Assembly (NCBI GenBank): GCA_002436065.1
Contig: DIXP01000032.1
Location: 1-33,358 of the forward strand
Source: Chloroflexi bacterium UBA6077
GTDB lineage: Bacteria > Chloroflexota > UBA6077
Direction of reading: 5' to 3'
DNA: 33,358 bases
Shown: one piece after another, positions 1 through 6,924 of the stretch
Position numbering within the stretch: the stretch's first letter is position 1
Layout: each line of letters starts with the position of its first letter
Made by a program: the position numbers and the translations under genes
The notes under the pieces: model-generated
What the model saw: only the letters and a program-made list of their open reading frames with translations
Database searches by the model: none
Told to the model about the DNA's origin: nothing

Positions 1-735
1 CCCCACATTATTGAGAAGATACGCCGCGATCCCCATGCCCGCCATCGCCCCTCGCTTGACCGCTTCGCAGCCGGCAAGCTCCATGACCCTGGCAGGTCGA
101 AACCCATGACGTCCGAGTGCCTCTTCTAAAACCTGCCTGGTGCCAGAGCCGGCCTCTCGCAGCAGCCAACGCTCGCTCTGCAGCCGATCCAGGGGGACGG
201 CACCCTCGGAGGCCAGAGGGTGCGAGGGGGACGCTACGATCACCAGCCGGTCTCGAACGTAGGGCATGGACTGCAGGCCAGGCTGGAAGTCCATTCCCAC
301 GAAGCCCAGCTCCAGCTCGCCGGCCACCACTCGGGCCTCGATCTCCTGGCTGTTGGCAACTAGCAGACTCACCTCCACCCGTGGGTACCGATCCTGGAAG
401 GCGGCCACGACGGGCGGAAGCAGGTAGACGCCAGGGGTGCTGGAGGCCCCCACCCGCAGATGCCCACTCTCCAGCTTCGCCACCTCCGCCAGGGCCTGTA
501 CCAGCTCCTCCTCCACGTCGAACAGCCTCTGGGCGTAGCCGAACACCATCCGGCCCATCTCCGTGAGGAAGACCCTGTTGCCCGCCTGCCCCAGAAGCTG
601 GACCCCTAGTTCCCTTTCCAGTGCTGCTACATGCCGTGAGACGGCGGGCTGGCTGATAAGGAGATCCTCAGCAGCTCGAGAGTAGGATAGCCGCCGGGCG
701 ACGGCCAGGAAGATCCTCAACCGATACAGATTCAT
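1..735 (-). CDS. LysR-family transcriptional regulator (partial, C-terminus outside window)
   Basis: The reading frame is open from the ATG at 735 to the window edge, giving 245 residues; about 50 C-terminal residues are probably missing. The N-terminus (MNLYRLRIFLAVARRLSYSR, then AAEDLLISQPAVSRHVAALE) is a classic LysR winged helix-turn-helix. It is followed by a substrate-binding fold with motifs such as LRVGASSTPG and, near the edge, GAMAGMGIAAYLL. The gene is divergent from the Sec-containing selD at 815, with a LysR-type operator between them. LysR proteins beside selD form a known group associated with selenium metabolism; placement in that group rests on context and overall resemblance. 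The effector is unknown. No clear Shine-Dalgarno precedes the ATG, so translation may be leaderless or weak. Confidence 0.9.
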   Translation of the reverse strand, partial: MNLYRLRIFLAVARRLSYSRAAEDLLISQPAVSRHVAALERELGVQLLGQAGNRVFLTEMGRMVFGYAQRLFDVEEELVQALAEVAKLESGHLRVGASSTPGVYLLPPVVAAFQDRYPRVEVSLLVANSQEIEARVVAGELELGFVGMDFQPGLQSMPYVRDRLVIVASPSHPLASEGAVPLDRLQSERWLLREAGSGTRQVLEEALGRHGFRPARVMELAGCEAVKRGAMAGMGIAAYLLNNVG

Positions 736-737
736 GG

Positions 738-763
738 CTATAACCCAAGCGCATAGGCACTAT
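738..763. promoter_or_regulatory. LysR-type operator (T-N11-A box) in the lysR-selD intergenic region
   Basis: CTAT at 738-741 and ATAG at 753-756 form an inverted repeat separated by exactly 11 nt, the canonical LysR T-N11-A geometry. A further CTAT at 760-763 pairs with the ATAG over a 3-nt gap. The box lies two bases upstream of the lysR start and about 55 nt upstream of the selD start. It is therefore suited to autorepression and control of selD. It is predicted from sequence symmetry only. Confidence 0.55.
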
Positions 764-814
764 ACGTTTTCGGCAGTAGCATTATAGCACCGTTGGCAGT
801 AGGCTCTAGTCACC

Positions 815-1879
815 ATGACACAAACGGTTTTCGATCCCAACTCGCTCCTCAAGCTCACATCCCTCTCCCACGGGGCCGGTTGAGCCTGCAAGATAGGTCC
901 AGCGGACCTGGCGCAGGTTCTGCGCTACCTACCCCCCATCTCGGATCCCAGGCTACTGGTGGGTCCGGGGAGCCTGGACGACGCCGCCGTCTACCGCATT
1001 AGCGACGATCTGGCCCTCGTCCAGAGCGTCGACTTCATCACTCCGGTCGTAGACGACCCCCACGACTTCGGGGCCATCGTCGCCGCCAACGCCCTATCCG
1101 ACCTCTATGCCAAGGGTGCAAGGCCGATCCTCGCCCTGAACCTGGTCGGATTCCCCGCCAAGACCCTTCCGCTGCATATTCTGGGGGAGATCCTGCGGGG
1201 AGGCGCTGAGAAGGCCGCCGAAGCGGGAGTGCTGGTAGCCGGGGGCCACTCTCTGAACGACAGCGAGCCCAAGTACGGCATGGCTGTGACCGGCTTGGTC
1301 CATCCCGACCAGGTGGTGACCAACGCCGGGGCGAAGGCCGGGGACCTGCTCTTCCTCACCAAGCCGCTGGGGATCGGCCTCATCACCACCGCCATCGACC
1401 GCCGCCTGGTCGACCCCGCAACCATACGCAGGGTTGTGTCCGTCATGTCGAAGCTGAACCGTGAGGCATCAGAGGCGATGCTCAAGGTGGGCGTGGATGC
1501 CTGTACCGACGTTACCGGCTTCGGCCTGCTCGGCCACCTCCACGAGATGGCCCTCGCCAGCGGGCTTTCCGCCGAGGTGGGCCTGGATCGCGTACCGGTG
1601 CTGGAGGAGGCGTGGGAGCTGGTCCGGCGTGGGGTGGTCCCCGAGGGCACCCACAACAACCGCCACTACCTGGACGGCAAGGTCCGGTGGGAGGGGATCA
1701 GTCGGGAGGAGCAGCTGGTCCTGTGCGATGCGCAGACTTCGGGCGGGCTCCTGATCGCCTGCCCGCCAGACCGAGACGAGAGACTGGCGACGTCTATGGA
1801 ACAGGCCGGCGTCGAGGCAGCCGTGATAGGACGCATGGCTCCAGGGGCGTCGGGCGAGATCCTGGTCAGACGATCCTAG
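815..1879 (+). CDS. selD: Selenide, water dikinase SelD, selenocysteine-containing (UGA at 881-883)
   Basis: SelD makes selenophosphate from selenide and ATP for selenocysteine and selenouridine synthesis. From the ATG at 815 the frame gives 354 residues if UGA 881-883 is read as Sec, close to the roughly 347 of E. coli SelD. The N-terminal motif is LSHGAG-U-ACK, matching YSHGAGCGCK of E. coli. Sec23, Cys25 and Lys26 align with the catalytic Cys17, Cys19 and Lys20. Downstream are DDAAVYR, VDFITPVVDDP, NALSDLYA, AGGHS, the glycine-rich TDVTGFGLLGH and CDAQTSGGLL, all AIR-synthase/SelD hallmarks. An automated caller treating UGA as stop would start at 959 and lose the catalytic residues. A TAG at 800-802 blocks further upstream extension. 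It heads an operon with the genes to 4627. Confidence 0.93.
884..918 (+). promoter_or_regulatory. Bacterial SECIS element in selD
   Basis: Immediately after the in-frame UGA the sequence folds into a two-part hairpin. The lower stem is 884-889 with 913-918 (GCCTGC with GCAGGT, one G-U). There is a small internal loop, then an upper stem 894-900 with 904-910 containing GGTCC/GGACC, and a 3-nt apical loop AGC. The loop G at 902 lies about 18 nt after the UGA, within the spacing known for bacterial SECIS elements that bind SelB. It also encodes conserved SelD residues, as bacterial SECIS elements must. Confidence 0.8.
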
Positions 1880-1948
1880 CCATCCATGGAGGACAGGGTT
1901 CACGGCTATGCATCAACCCACAAGGGGGAGAGAAGGAGATAGGAGTCA

Positions 1949-2281
1949 GTGCAAAAGGTAGGGATCCTTCGATGTCAGCAGACGGAGGACATGTGTCCTG
2001 GCAACACCGATTTCAAGGTAGCGAGAGAGGGGAAGCTGGCCTTTCAGGAGACCGGCCCGGTCGAGATCGTCGGGTTCTTGTCCTGCGGTGGTTGTCCCGG
2101 CAAGCGAGCTGTCGCGAGGGCGAAAATGATGGTTGATAGAGGCGCCGAAGCGATCGTCTTCGCCTCCTGCATCGGCAGAGGAAACCCCATCGGTTTTCCC
2201 TGCCCTCACTTCGAGAGCATGAGAGACACGATAGCCAAGAGACTGGAATGCGGGGTGTCCATAATCGAGTGGACGCACTGA
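1949..2281 (+). CDS. CGGC-domain small cysteine-rich protein
   Basis: This 110-residue protein starts at GTG 1949 behind the purine-rich AGAAGGAGATAGGAG. It has the MQKVGILRCQQTEDMCPG start, a central FLSCGGCPGKRAV motif and a late FASCIGRGNPIGFPCPHF segment, as in the CGGC-domain family of small proteins. Seven cysteines in 110 residues suggest metal, sulfur or redox chemistry; the family has no firm biochemical role. It sits between selD and a NifS-type desulfurase, so a role in handling selenium or sulfur is a reasonable inference only. A paralogue lies at 24680-25003. Confidence 0.8.
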   Translation: MQKVGILRCQQTEDMCPGNTDFKVAREGKLAFQETGPVEIVGFLSCGGCPGKRAVARAKMMVDRGAEAIVFASCIGRGNPIGFPCPHFESMRDTIAKRLECGVSIIEWTH

Positions 2282-2392
2282 CAGAAATGTTGGACGTCGC
2301 AGGTCTTGCTGCGCCCTGAGCATGCGGTGAGGTACGGAGTACATGACCACAGCGGTTCGGATAGGTGTCATCGTGGAGGAGGAGGCCGGTAC

Positions 2393-3565
2393 ATGAGGCC
2401 GATTTACATGGACTACAACGCCACCACCCCGCTGGACCCGGCGGTCGTAAAGGCCATGGGCCCCTACCTGGCGGCCGGCCCGGAGGGGCGCTTCGGCAAC
2501 CCCTCCAGCTCCTACCTGTATGGGCGGGAGGCCCATGATGCGGTGGAAGAGGCCAGAACCCGTGTGGCTTCGCTGCTGGGCTCAGCTCTCCAGGAAATCG
2601 TGTTCACGGGAGGGGGGAGTGAAGCCGACAATCTGGCGCTGGTGGGCATCGCGGAGACCTACCGTGACAAGGGGAACCACATCATCACCAGCCGGGTCGA
2701 GCACCCGGCAGTCCTGAATACTTGCCGGTATTTGGAGAGGCGGGGATACTCGGTGTCCTACCTGCCGGTGGATGAGTCGGGGCGTGTGGCCCCTGAGTCG
2801 GTGGAAAGGGCGATCACCGGCCAGACAATCCTCGTTTCCATCATGCACGCCAACAACGAGACCGGAACCCTCCAGCCCATCGCGGAGATCGCCTCTATCG
2901 CCAGGCGCCGCGGGGTTTTCTTCCATACCGACGCCGCCCAGTCGGTGGGGAAGGTGGGAACCCGGATCGACGAGCTGGGGGTGGACCTGCTCACTGTGGC
3001 AGGGCACAAGCTGTATGCCCCCAAGGGGGTGGGTGCCCTCTACGTTCGGAGTGGGGTCGTGCTGGAGCCGCTGATCCACGGGGCAGGCCATGAGGGTGGC
3101 CGACGAGCGGGCACGGAGAACGTTCCCTACATAGTGGGGCTGGGAAAAACCTGCCAGGTGGCCCAGGCAACCATGGGCGAGTATGTTCCGCGGATACGCT
3201 CCCTCCGGGACCGGCTCCATGAGCTTCTATCGCAGCGGGTCCCCGGTCTCGAGCTGAACGGCCACCTGACCGAGCGGCTTCCCAACACCCTGAACGTCAG
3301 CTTCCCCGGCGTGGACGGGGAGGAGCTGCTGGCGGCAACAACTCAGGTGGCGGCCTCCACGGGCTCGGCGTGCCACGCGGGACGGACAGAGCCATCGGGA
3401 GTGCTCACGGCCATGGGTCTACACCGGGACAGGGCCCTGGGAGCTGTGCGGCTCAGTCCTGGGAAGTTCACCACCGCCGAGGAGGTAGAGCTGGCGGCAG
3501 AGGCCCTGGCAACCTCCTGGAAGCGGCTCGTGGCCGGGCGGCAGGGGGAGACTGAATCAACATGA
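2393..3565 (+). CDS. Cysteine desulfurase / selenocysteine lyase-like (NifS family)
   Basis: A 390-residue PLP enzyme of aminotransferase class V. The start ATG 2393 is chosen because GGAGGAGGAGG (2375-2385) precedes it and MRPIYMDYNATTPLDP is the standard NifS/IscS N-terminus; an upstream in-frame ATG adds an unrelated leader. Visible motifs are FTGGGSEADNLAL, HANNETGTLQPI, HTDAAQSVGK, the PLP-lysine region TVAGHKLYAPKGVG and the catalytic-cysteine loop ASTGSACHAG. The family moves sulfur from cysteine, or selenium from selenocysteine, onto an active-site Cys. Directly after selD and a CGGC protein, delivery of selenium to SelD is likely but unproven. The gene overlaps the following methyltransferase start in an ATGA. 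Confidence 0.92.
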   Translation: MRPIYMDYNATTPLDPAVVKAMGPYLAAGPEGRFGNPSSSYLYGREAHDAVEEARTRVASLLGSALQEIVFTGGGSEADNLALVGIAETYRDKGNHIITSRVEHPAVLNTCRYLERRGYSVSYLPVDESGRVAPESVERAITGQTILVSIMHANNETGTLQPIAEIASIARRRGVFFHTDAAQSVGKVGTRIDELGVDLLTVAGHKLYAPKGVGALYVRSGVVLEPLIHGAGHEGGRRAGTENVPYIVGLGKTCQVAQATMGEYVPRIRSLRDRLHELLSQRVPGLELNGHLTERLPNTLNVSFPGVDGEELLAATTQVAASTGSACHAGRTEPSGVLTAMGLHRDRALGAVRLSPGKFTTAEEVELAAEALATSWKRLVAGRQGETEST

Positions 3566-4050
3566 GGGAATCGGCACCGAAGCAGGCCGGACTCGTCGGG
3601 ATGTCGGAACCCAGTCCGCACGACACCGGGTCGCAGCCCTCCGCGGCCGGCGTCGAGGCGGCCCGGAAGTACGACGACTGGTACGCCACGCCCCAGGGGA
3701 GCCGGATGGCGCGAGCCGAGGAAGAGCTGTTGGGGGATCTGTTGGGACTGCTCGACCCTGTCAGCGCGGTGCTGGACATTGGCTGTGGCACCGGACACTT
3801 CACCCGCTGGCTGTCCTCTCTCGGCCTCGATGCGACGGGATTGGATCTATCCAACGCCATGCTAGAGGTGGCTCGAGAGCGAAGCCCCGGAGGCCACTAC
3901 CTCCGGGGGACAGCAGAGGCATTGCCTTTTGCCGAGGGAGCCTTCGACGTAGCGGTCCTCGTCACCAGCCTTGAGTTCGTTGCGGACCAGGAGCGAGCTT
4001 TGGTGGAGGCAGCTCGAGTGGCCCGACGAGGGCTCGTGTGGGGGTACTGA
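3562..4050 (+). CDS. Class I SAM-dependent methyltransferase, N-terminal part (frameshifted)
   Basis: A 162-residue reading frame begins in an ATGA overlap with the desulfurase stop, implying translational coupling. SAM-binding motif I, VLDIGCGTGHFT, is at about residues 70-81. It is followed by GLDLSNAMLEVAR and GTAEALPFAEGAFDVAVLV, typical of the Methyltransf_11 fold. The frame ends at TGA 4048 just after ARRGLVWG, whereas related proteins continue with GVLN plus a C-terminal region. That continuation exists in the other frame from 4038. One extra G in the G5 run at 4040-4044 would restore a single protein of about 244 residues. The substrate is unknown; selenium or small-molecule methylation is conceivable only from context. 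Confidence 0.8.
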   Translation: MRESAPKQAGLVGMSEPSPHDTGSQPSAAGVEAARKYDDWYATPQGSRMARAEEELLGDLLGLLDPVSAVLDIGCGTGHFTRWLSSLGLDATGLDLSNAMLEVARERSPGGHYLRGTAEALPFAEGAFDVAVLVTSLEFVADQERALVEAARVARRGLVWGY

Positions 4051-4295
4051 ACCTGGCGAGCCCACTGGGGCTGTACCGGAAGACGCTCTCCCGCCTCCGA
4101 CCCACCCGCTACCGCCACGCCCGGTTCTTCACCCCCTGGGGCCTCGATCAATGGATTCGTCGCTTACTGGGGAATCGTGTGGAGCGGATCGCCGTTCGCA
4201 CCACCCTCTGGCCACGGATCGTGCCCTTGAGGGCTTCCAGGCTGCCCTTCGGGGCCTTCATCGGGGCGGCTGTAGTCTTCACAGAAGAGGGCTAG
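4038..4295 (+). pseudogene. Methyltransferase C-terminal part, displaced by a -1 frameshift
   Basis: This frame reads VGVLNLASPLGLYRKTLSRL and then HARFFTPWGLDQWIRRLLG and IGAAVVFTEEG. That is the usual C-terminal segment of this methyltransferase type, which follows ARRGLVLGVLN in intact homologues. It overlaps the end of the preceding frame by 13 nt and has no Shine-Dalgarno of its own at GTG 4038. It is best read as the tail of one gene, 3562-4295, interrupted at the G-run. A sequencing or assembly indel, a real mutation and programmed slippage remain possible. Confidence 0.7.
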
Positions 4296-4345
4296 CGATG
4301 GAACTTTCCTATGCTAAGGAGCCGGGAGAAAGGAATCGAGGGGAT

Positions 4346-4627
4346 ATGGAAATAGGGTGTCAGTTCGCCCTTTACCCACTGAGACAGGAGAGGCTCGGGG
4401 AGATCCTCGATGAAGCGGTGCGCGAGCTCGACCGGGCCGGGGTCACGTACCGGAGGGGCAGCATGAGCACGGAATTGGAGGGGGAAGGCGACGAGGTCTT
4501 CCGCGCCCTGCGAAACGCCTTCAGGCGAGTAGCCGCTCATGGCGATGCAGTCCTGGTAGCGACTGTATCCAACGCCTGTGGGAGCTACACCGCCCACTTA
4601 GGGCCGATCGAGACAGGGTCAGCCTAA
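4346..4627 (+). CDS. YkoF-like / thiamine-binding-type small protein
   Basis: A 93-residue protein starting MEIGCQFALYPL, which matches the usual start of YkoF/MTH1187-type small alpha-beta proteins (M-x-V-x-x-Q-x-S-L-Y-P-L). The region VTYRRGSMSTELEGEGDEVF then ALRNAFRRVAAHGDAVLVAT fits the repeated ferredoxin-like fold. ATG 4346 is preferred because GAGGGG lies 6-8 nt upstream; ATG 4298 would add 16 unrelated residues. YkoF in Bacillus binds thiamine or its pyrimidine; whether this protein does so is unknown. It is the last gene of the apparent selD operon. Confidence 0.65.
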   Translation: MEIGCQFALYPLRQERLGEILDEAVRELDRAGVTYRRGSMSTELEGEGDEVFRALRNAFRRVAAHGDAVLVATVSNACGSYTAHLGPIETGSA

Positions 4628-4724
4628 CAACTTCATCTCTGACATTCACGGTGTACTCACTCCAGCTTCACTACATATTCACCCCGCTTCTCCTATGCGG
4701 CCGACGCAGGGTCGGCAAAGTGTG

Positions 4725-4752
4725 GGCCCTCCCAGAATCTCCTGGGATGGGG
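4725..4752. terminator. Possible bidirectional terminator hairpin between convergent genes
   Basis: CCCAG at 4731-4735 pairs with CTGGG at 4742-4746 around a 6-nt loop, and CCCT just outside pairs with A-bulge-GGG. The hairpin lies between the rightward operon ending at 4627 and the leftward operon ending at 4808. There is no U tract, so function is uncertain. The rest of 4628-4807 shows no gene. Confidence 0.3.
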
Positions 4753-4807
4753 AGGGTCGCAATACACCCCCGCGGTCCCAATCGGTCGTGACCATCGGGT
4801 TGAACCT

Positions 4808-6154
4808 CTAGCGCAGAGAGCTGCCTGTCGCCAGCGGAAGGCTGAATCGGAAGCTGCTACCCTTCCCAAGGCGGCTCTCGACCCAGATTCGCCCCCCGTG
4901 GGCCTCCACCAACTTCTTGGCAATCGCAAGCCCGATCCCACTGCCCCCCGTCGCTCGGGATCTGGATGGATCCGCCCGGTAGAAGCGCTCGAAGATGTGG
5001 GGCAGGTGCTCAGAGGGTATGCCGGAGCCGGTGTCTTCCACCCACGCTTCCACCATGCCCGAGCCCAACCCGGCTCTCACGACCACAGCTCCGCCCTCAG
5101 GTGTGTGGGCCAGCGCGTTGGACAGCAGGTTCTGCAGCACCTGCCCGACCCGCCCCGGGTCGATATCCACCTCTGGGAGTCCCTCGGGGAGATCCGCGGA
5201 CAGGGTGATTCCCCGGACCGCTGCCTGAGGCTCTGCAACTCGAATCGCGCGGCGGATCACATCACGCAGCTCCGTGGCGGTCCTATCCAGCCTGAGCTGC
5301 CCGGCCTCGGCCAGAGCCAGCTCCTGGAGGTCGTCCACCAAGCGGCTCAGCAGCATTATGTCCTCGTGGATCGACTTCATCGTCTTGCCGTCGGGCGGCA
5401 AGTACCCGTCCACGATGGCCTCCACGTTTCCACGCACGGTGAAAAGGGGATTGCGCAGTTCGTGAGCCACGTCGCTCACCATGTTCCGGCGCAGCTCTTC
5501 GTTCCGCGCCAGGCTCCCCGCCATAGCATTGAAGGCCTTGCCCAGGTCTCCGACCTCGTCGCGGGACTCCACCTGGACCCGCTGGGCGAGGTCCCCCCTC
5601 TCCATGGCCCGGGCAGCCCGAGTAAGCGCCTCCACCGGACCCAGGATGCGACGGGACAGGGTGACGGTCAACATCAAGGCGAGAATTGCCGCAACACCCG
5701 CGGATAGCAGAAGGGAACGGTTGACCGAAGAGAGAAAGGCCGTCTCTCCTTCGGCCTCTGCCGAGGCACCTGGGTTGATGTAGACAGTCCCCACCTGAGA
5801 GCCGCGGTAGCTGATGGCAGTGGTGGGCTGCCACCTACCTGCCGGCTGCCCGACCAGCTTGCCCTCGGAATCGGCGACGATTGTGCCATGGCTGTCAGCT
5901 AGCAGGAGCCGATCGCCCGTCCCCCTGGCCATCTGTTCGACCACCGGTTGCACGCCACTCCAGCCGAGGCCTTCAGAGTACTGGCTGCCGAGCACCACCT
6001 GGAAGCGCCGAAAGCCCATCTCAGCGCGGCGCTCCATGAACCCGTGAAACTCGGTGCTGGTGCTGCGGCTGGCGAAGAGAGACATTCCGGCGAGCGCTAC
6101 GCCGAGCACCAGGGCGAAGGCGAGGAGCAGTCGCACTTGCAGGCTGCGGATCAC
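4808..6154 (-). CDS. Sensor histidine kinase (HAMP-HisKA-HATPase)
   Basis: A 448-residue membrane kinase. TM1 is at about residues 8-28 and TM2 at about 147-167, bracketing an extracytoplasmic sensor of roughly 115 residues. A HAMP linker covers about 168-220. The H-box DVAHELRNPL has the phosphoacceptor His231. The ATPase domain has the N-box NLLSNALAHT (about 342-351), G1 EDTGSGIP and the FERFYRADPSRSRATGGSGIG region. The layout resembles BaeS-type envelope sensors. Its start overlaps the end of the response regulator by 4 nt (ATGA), so the two form one unit. Location behind a MacAB-type exporter suggests it senses a compound or wall stress handled by that pump; the signal is unknown. Confidence 0.95.
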   Translation of the reverse strand: MIRSLQVRLLLAFALVLGVALAGMSLFASRSTSTEFHGFMERRAEMGFRRFQVVLGSQYSEGLGWSGVQPVVEQMARGTGDRLLLADSHGTIVADSEGKLVGQPAGRWQPTTAISYRGSQVGTVYINPGASAEAEGETAFLSSVNRSLLLSAGVAAILALMLTVTLSRRILGPVEALTRAARAMERGDLAQRVQVESRDEVGDLGKAFNAMAGSLARNEELRRNMVSDVAHELRNPLFTVRGNVEAIVDGYLPPDGKTMKSIHEDIMLLSRLVDDLQELALAEAGQLRLDRTATELRDVIRRAIRVAEPQAAVRGITLSADLPEGLPEVDIDPGRVGQVLQNLLSNALAHTPEGGAVVVRAGLGSGMVEAWVEDTGSGIPSEHLPHIFERFYRADPSRSRATGGSGIGLAIAKKLVEAHGGRIWVESRLGKGSSFRFSLPLATGSSLR

Positions 6155-6846
6155 AGCGTTGCCTCATCCAGGCTGTATCCCACGCCGAAGACGGTGAGCA
6201 GATATCGGGGACGCGAGGGATCGGGCTCGATCTTGCGTCTGAGGTTCTTCACGTGGGCATCGATCGTTCGCTCGAACCCCTCGTAGCCCATGCCAAGCAC
6301 CCGGTTGACCAACTCAGTCCGGCTGAATGCCCTGCCTGGCTCCGTCGCCAGCACCCTGAGAAGCTTGAACTCCGTTGGGGTCAGAGACACAGGGTTATCA
6401 CCTGCCCTCGCCTGGTGGCGGCGAAAGTCCACCAGCAGGGGGCCTAGACGGAGTTGCTGCGGCCCACGCTCGACCTCCCGCTCCGCCACCCTCCGCAGGA
6501 CCGCCCGCACCCGTGCCACCACCTCTCTGGGGCTGGCAGGTTTAATAACGTAGTCGTCTGCCCCGACGTCCAGGCCAAGGATTCGGTCGCCTTCCGTCGT
6601 CCGGGCGGTCAGCATGATGATGGGAACGTTGGTCTCGGTCCGGAGGAGACGGCAGACGTCCAGGCCGTCCAGGTCCGGCATCATGAGATCCAACACCACT
6701 AGGTCGGGCTGCATCTCCCGCACAGCCTGCAAGGTCTTGCCCCCATCGCAGGCTGTGATAACCTGGAACCCGTCCCTCTCCAGATAGAGCTTCATGACCT
6801 CCACGACCTTTCGGTCGTCGTCGGCAACCAGCACCCTCCTGCCCAT
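6151..6846 (-). CDS. OmpR/PhoB-family response regulator
   Basis: A 231-residue two-domain regulator. The receiver has the acidic pair at DDD 9-11, phosphoacceptor Asp53 in VVLDLMMPDLDG, Thr80 in IIMLTA and Lys102 in DYVIKP, so all catalytic residues are present. The C-terminal winged helix has LTPTEFKLLRVLATEPGRAF and RTIDAHVKNLRRKIE. It overlaps the kinase gene by 4 nt. OmpR-family proteins bind 6-bp direct repeats of 11-bp period. Exactly such arrays occur upstream of this gene cluster at 12035-12062 and 12090-12128, so this regulator is the best candidate to bind them. Confidence 0.96.
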   Translation of the reverse strand: MGRRVLVADDDRKVVEVMKLYLERDGFQVITACDGGKTLQAVREMQPDLVVLDLMMPDLDGLDVCRLLRTETNVPIIMLTARTTEGDRILGLDVGADDYVIKPASPREVVARVRAVLRRVAEREVERGPQQLRLGPLLVDFRRHQARAGDNPVSLTPTEFKLLRVLATEPGRAFSRTELVNRVLGMGYEGFERTIDAHVKNLRRKIEPDPSRPRYLLTVFGVGYSLDEATL

Positions 6847-6924
6847 GACGAAGCCCCCGATTTCACATTCTCATCTCGTAGGTTAGCACTGGAGTATGGA
6901 GAATTTGTGGAGACCCATTCGGCC

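Noticed and set aside
117..566. 149-codon + strand frame at the left end
   Set aside because: Pro/Arg-rich shadow of the LysR gene on the minus strand.
2287..2364. Short frame with internal UGA between the CGGC and NifS genes
   Set aside because: Begins MLDVAGLAAP then UGA-Ala-Cys, but a second UGA and a TAG follow soon after, with no family match or SECIS.
4048..4050. Methyltransferase TGA as a second selenocysteine codon
   Set aside because: The sequence after it in frame (TWRAHWGCTG) is not family-like, whereas the +1 shifted frame is; no SECIS-like stem follows.
4898..5707. 269-codon + strand frame
   Set aside because: His/Gln/Gly-rich shadow of the histidine kinase gene.
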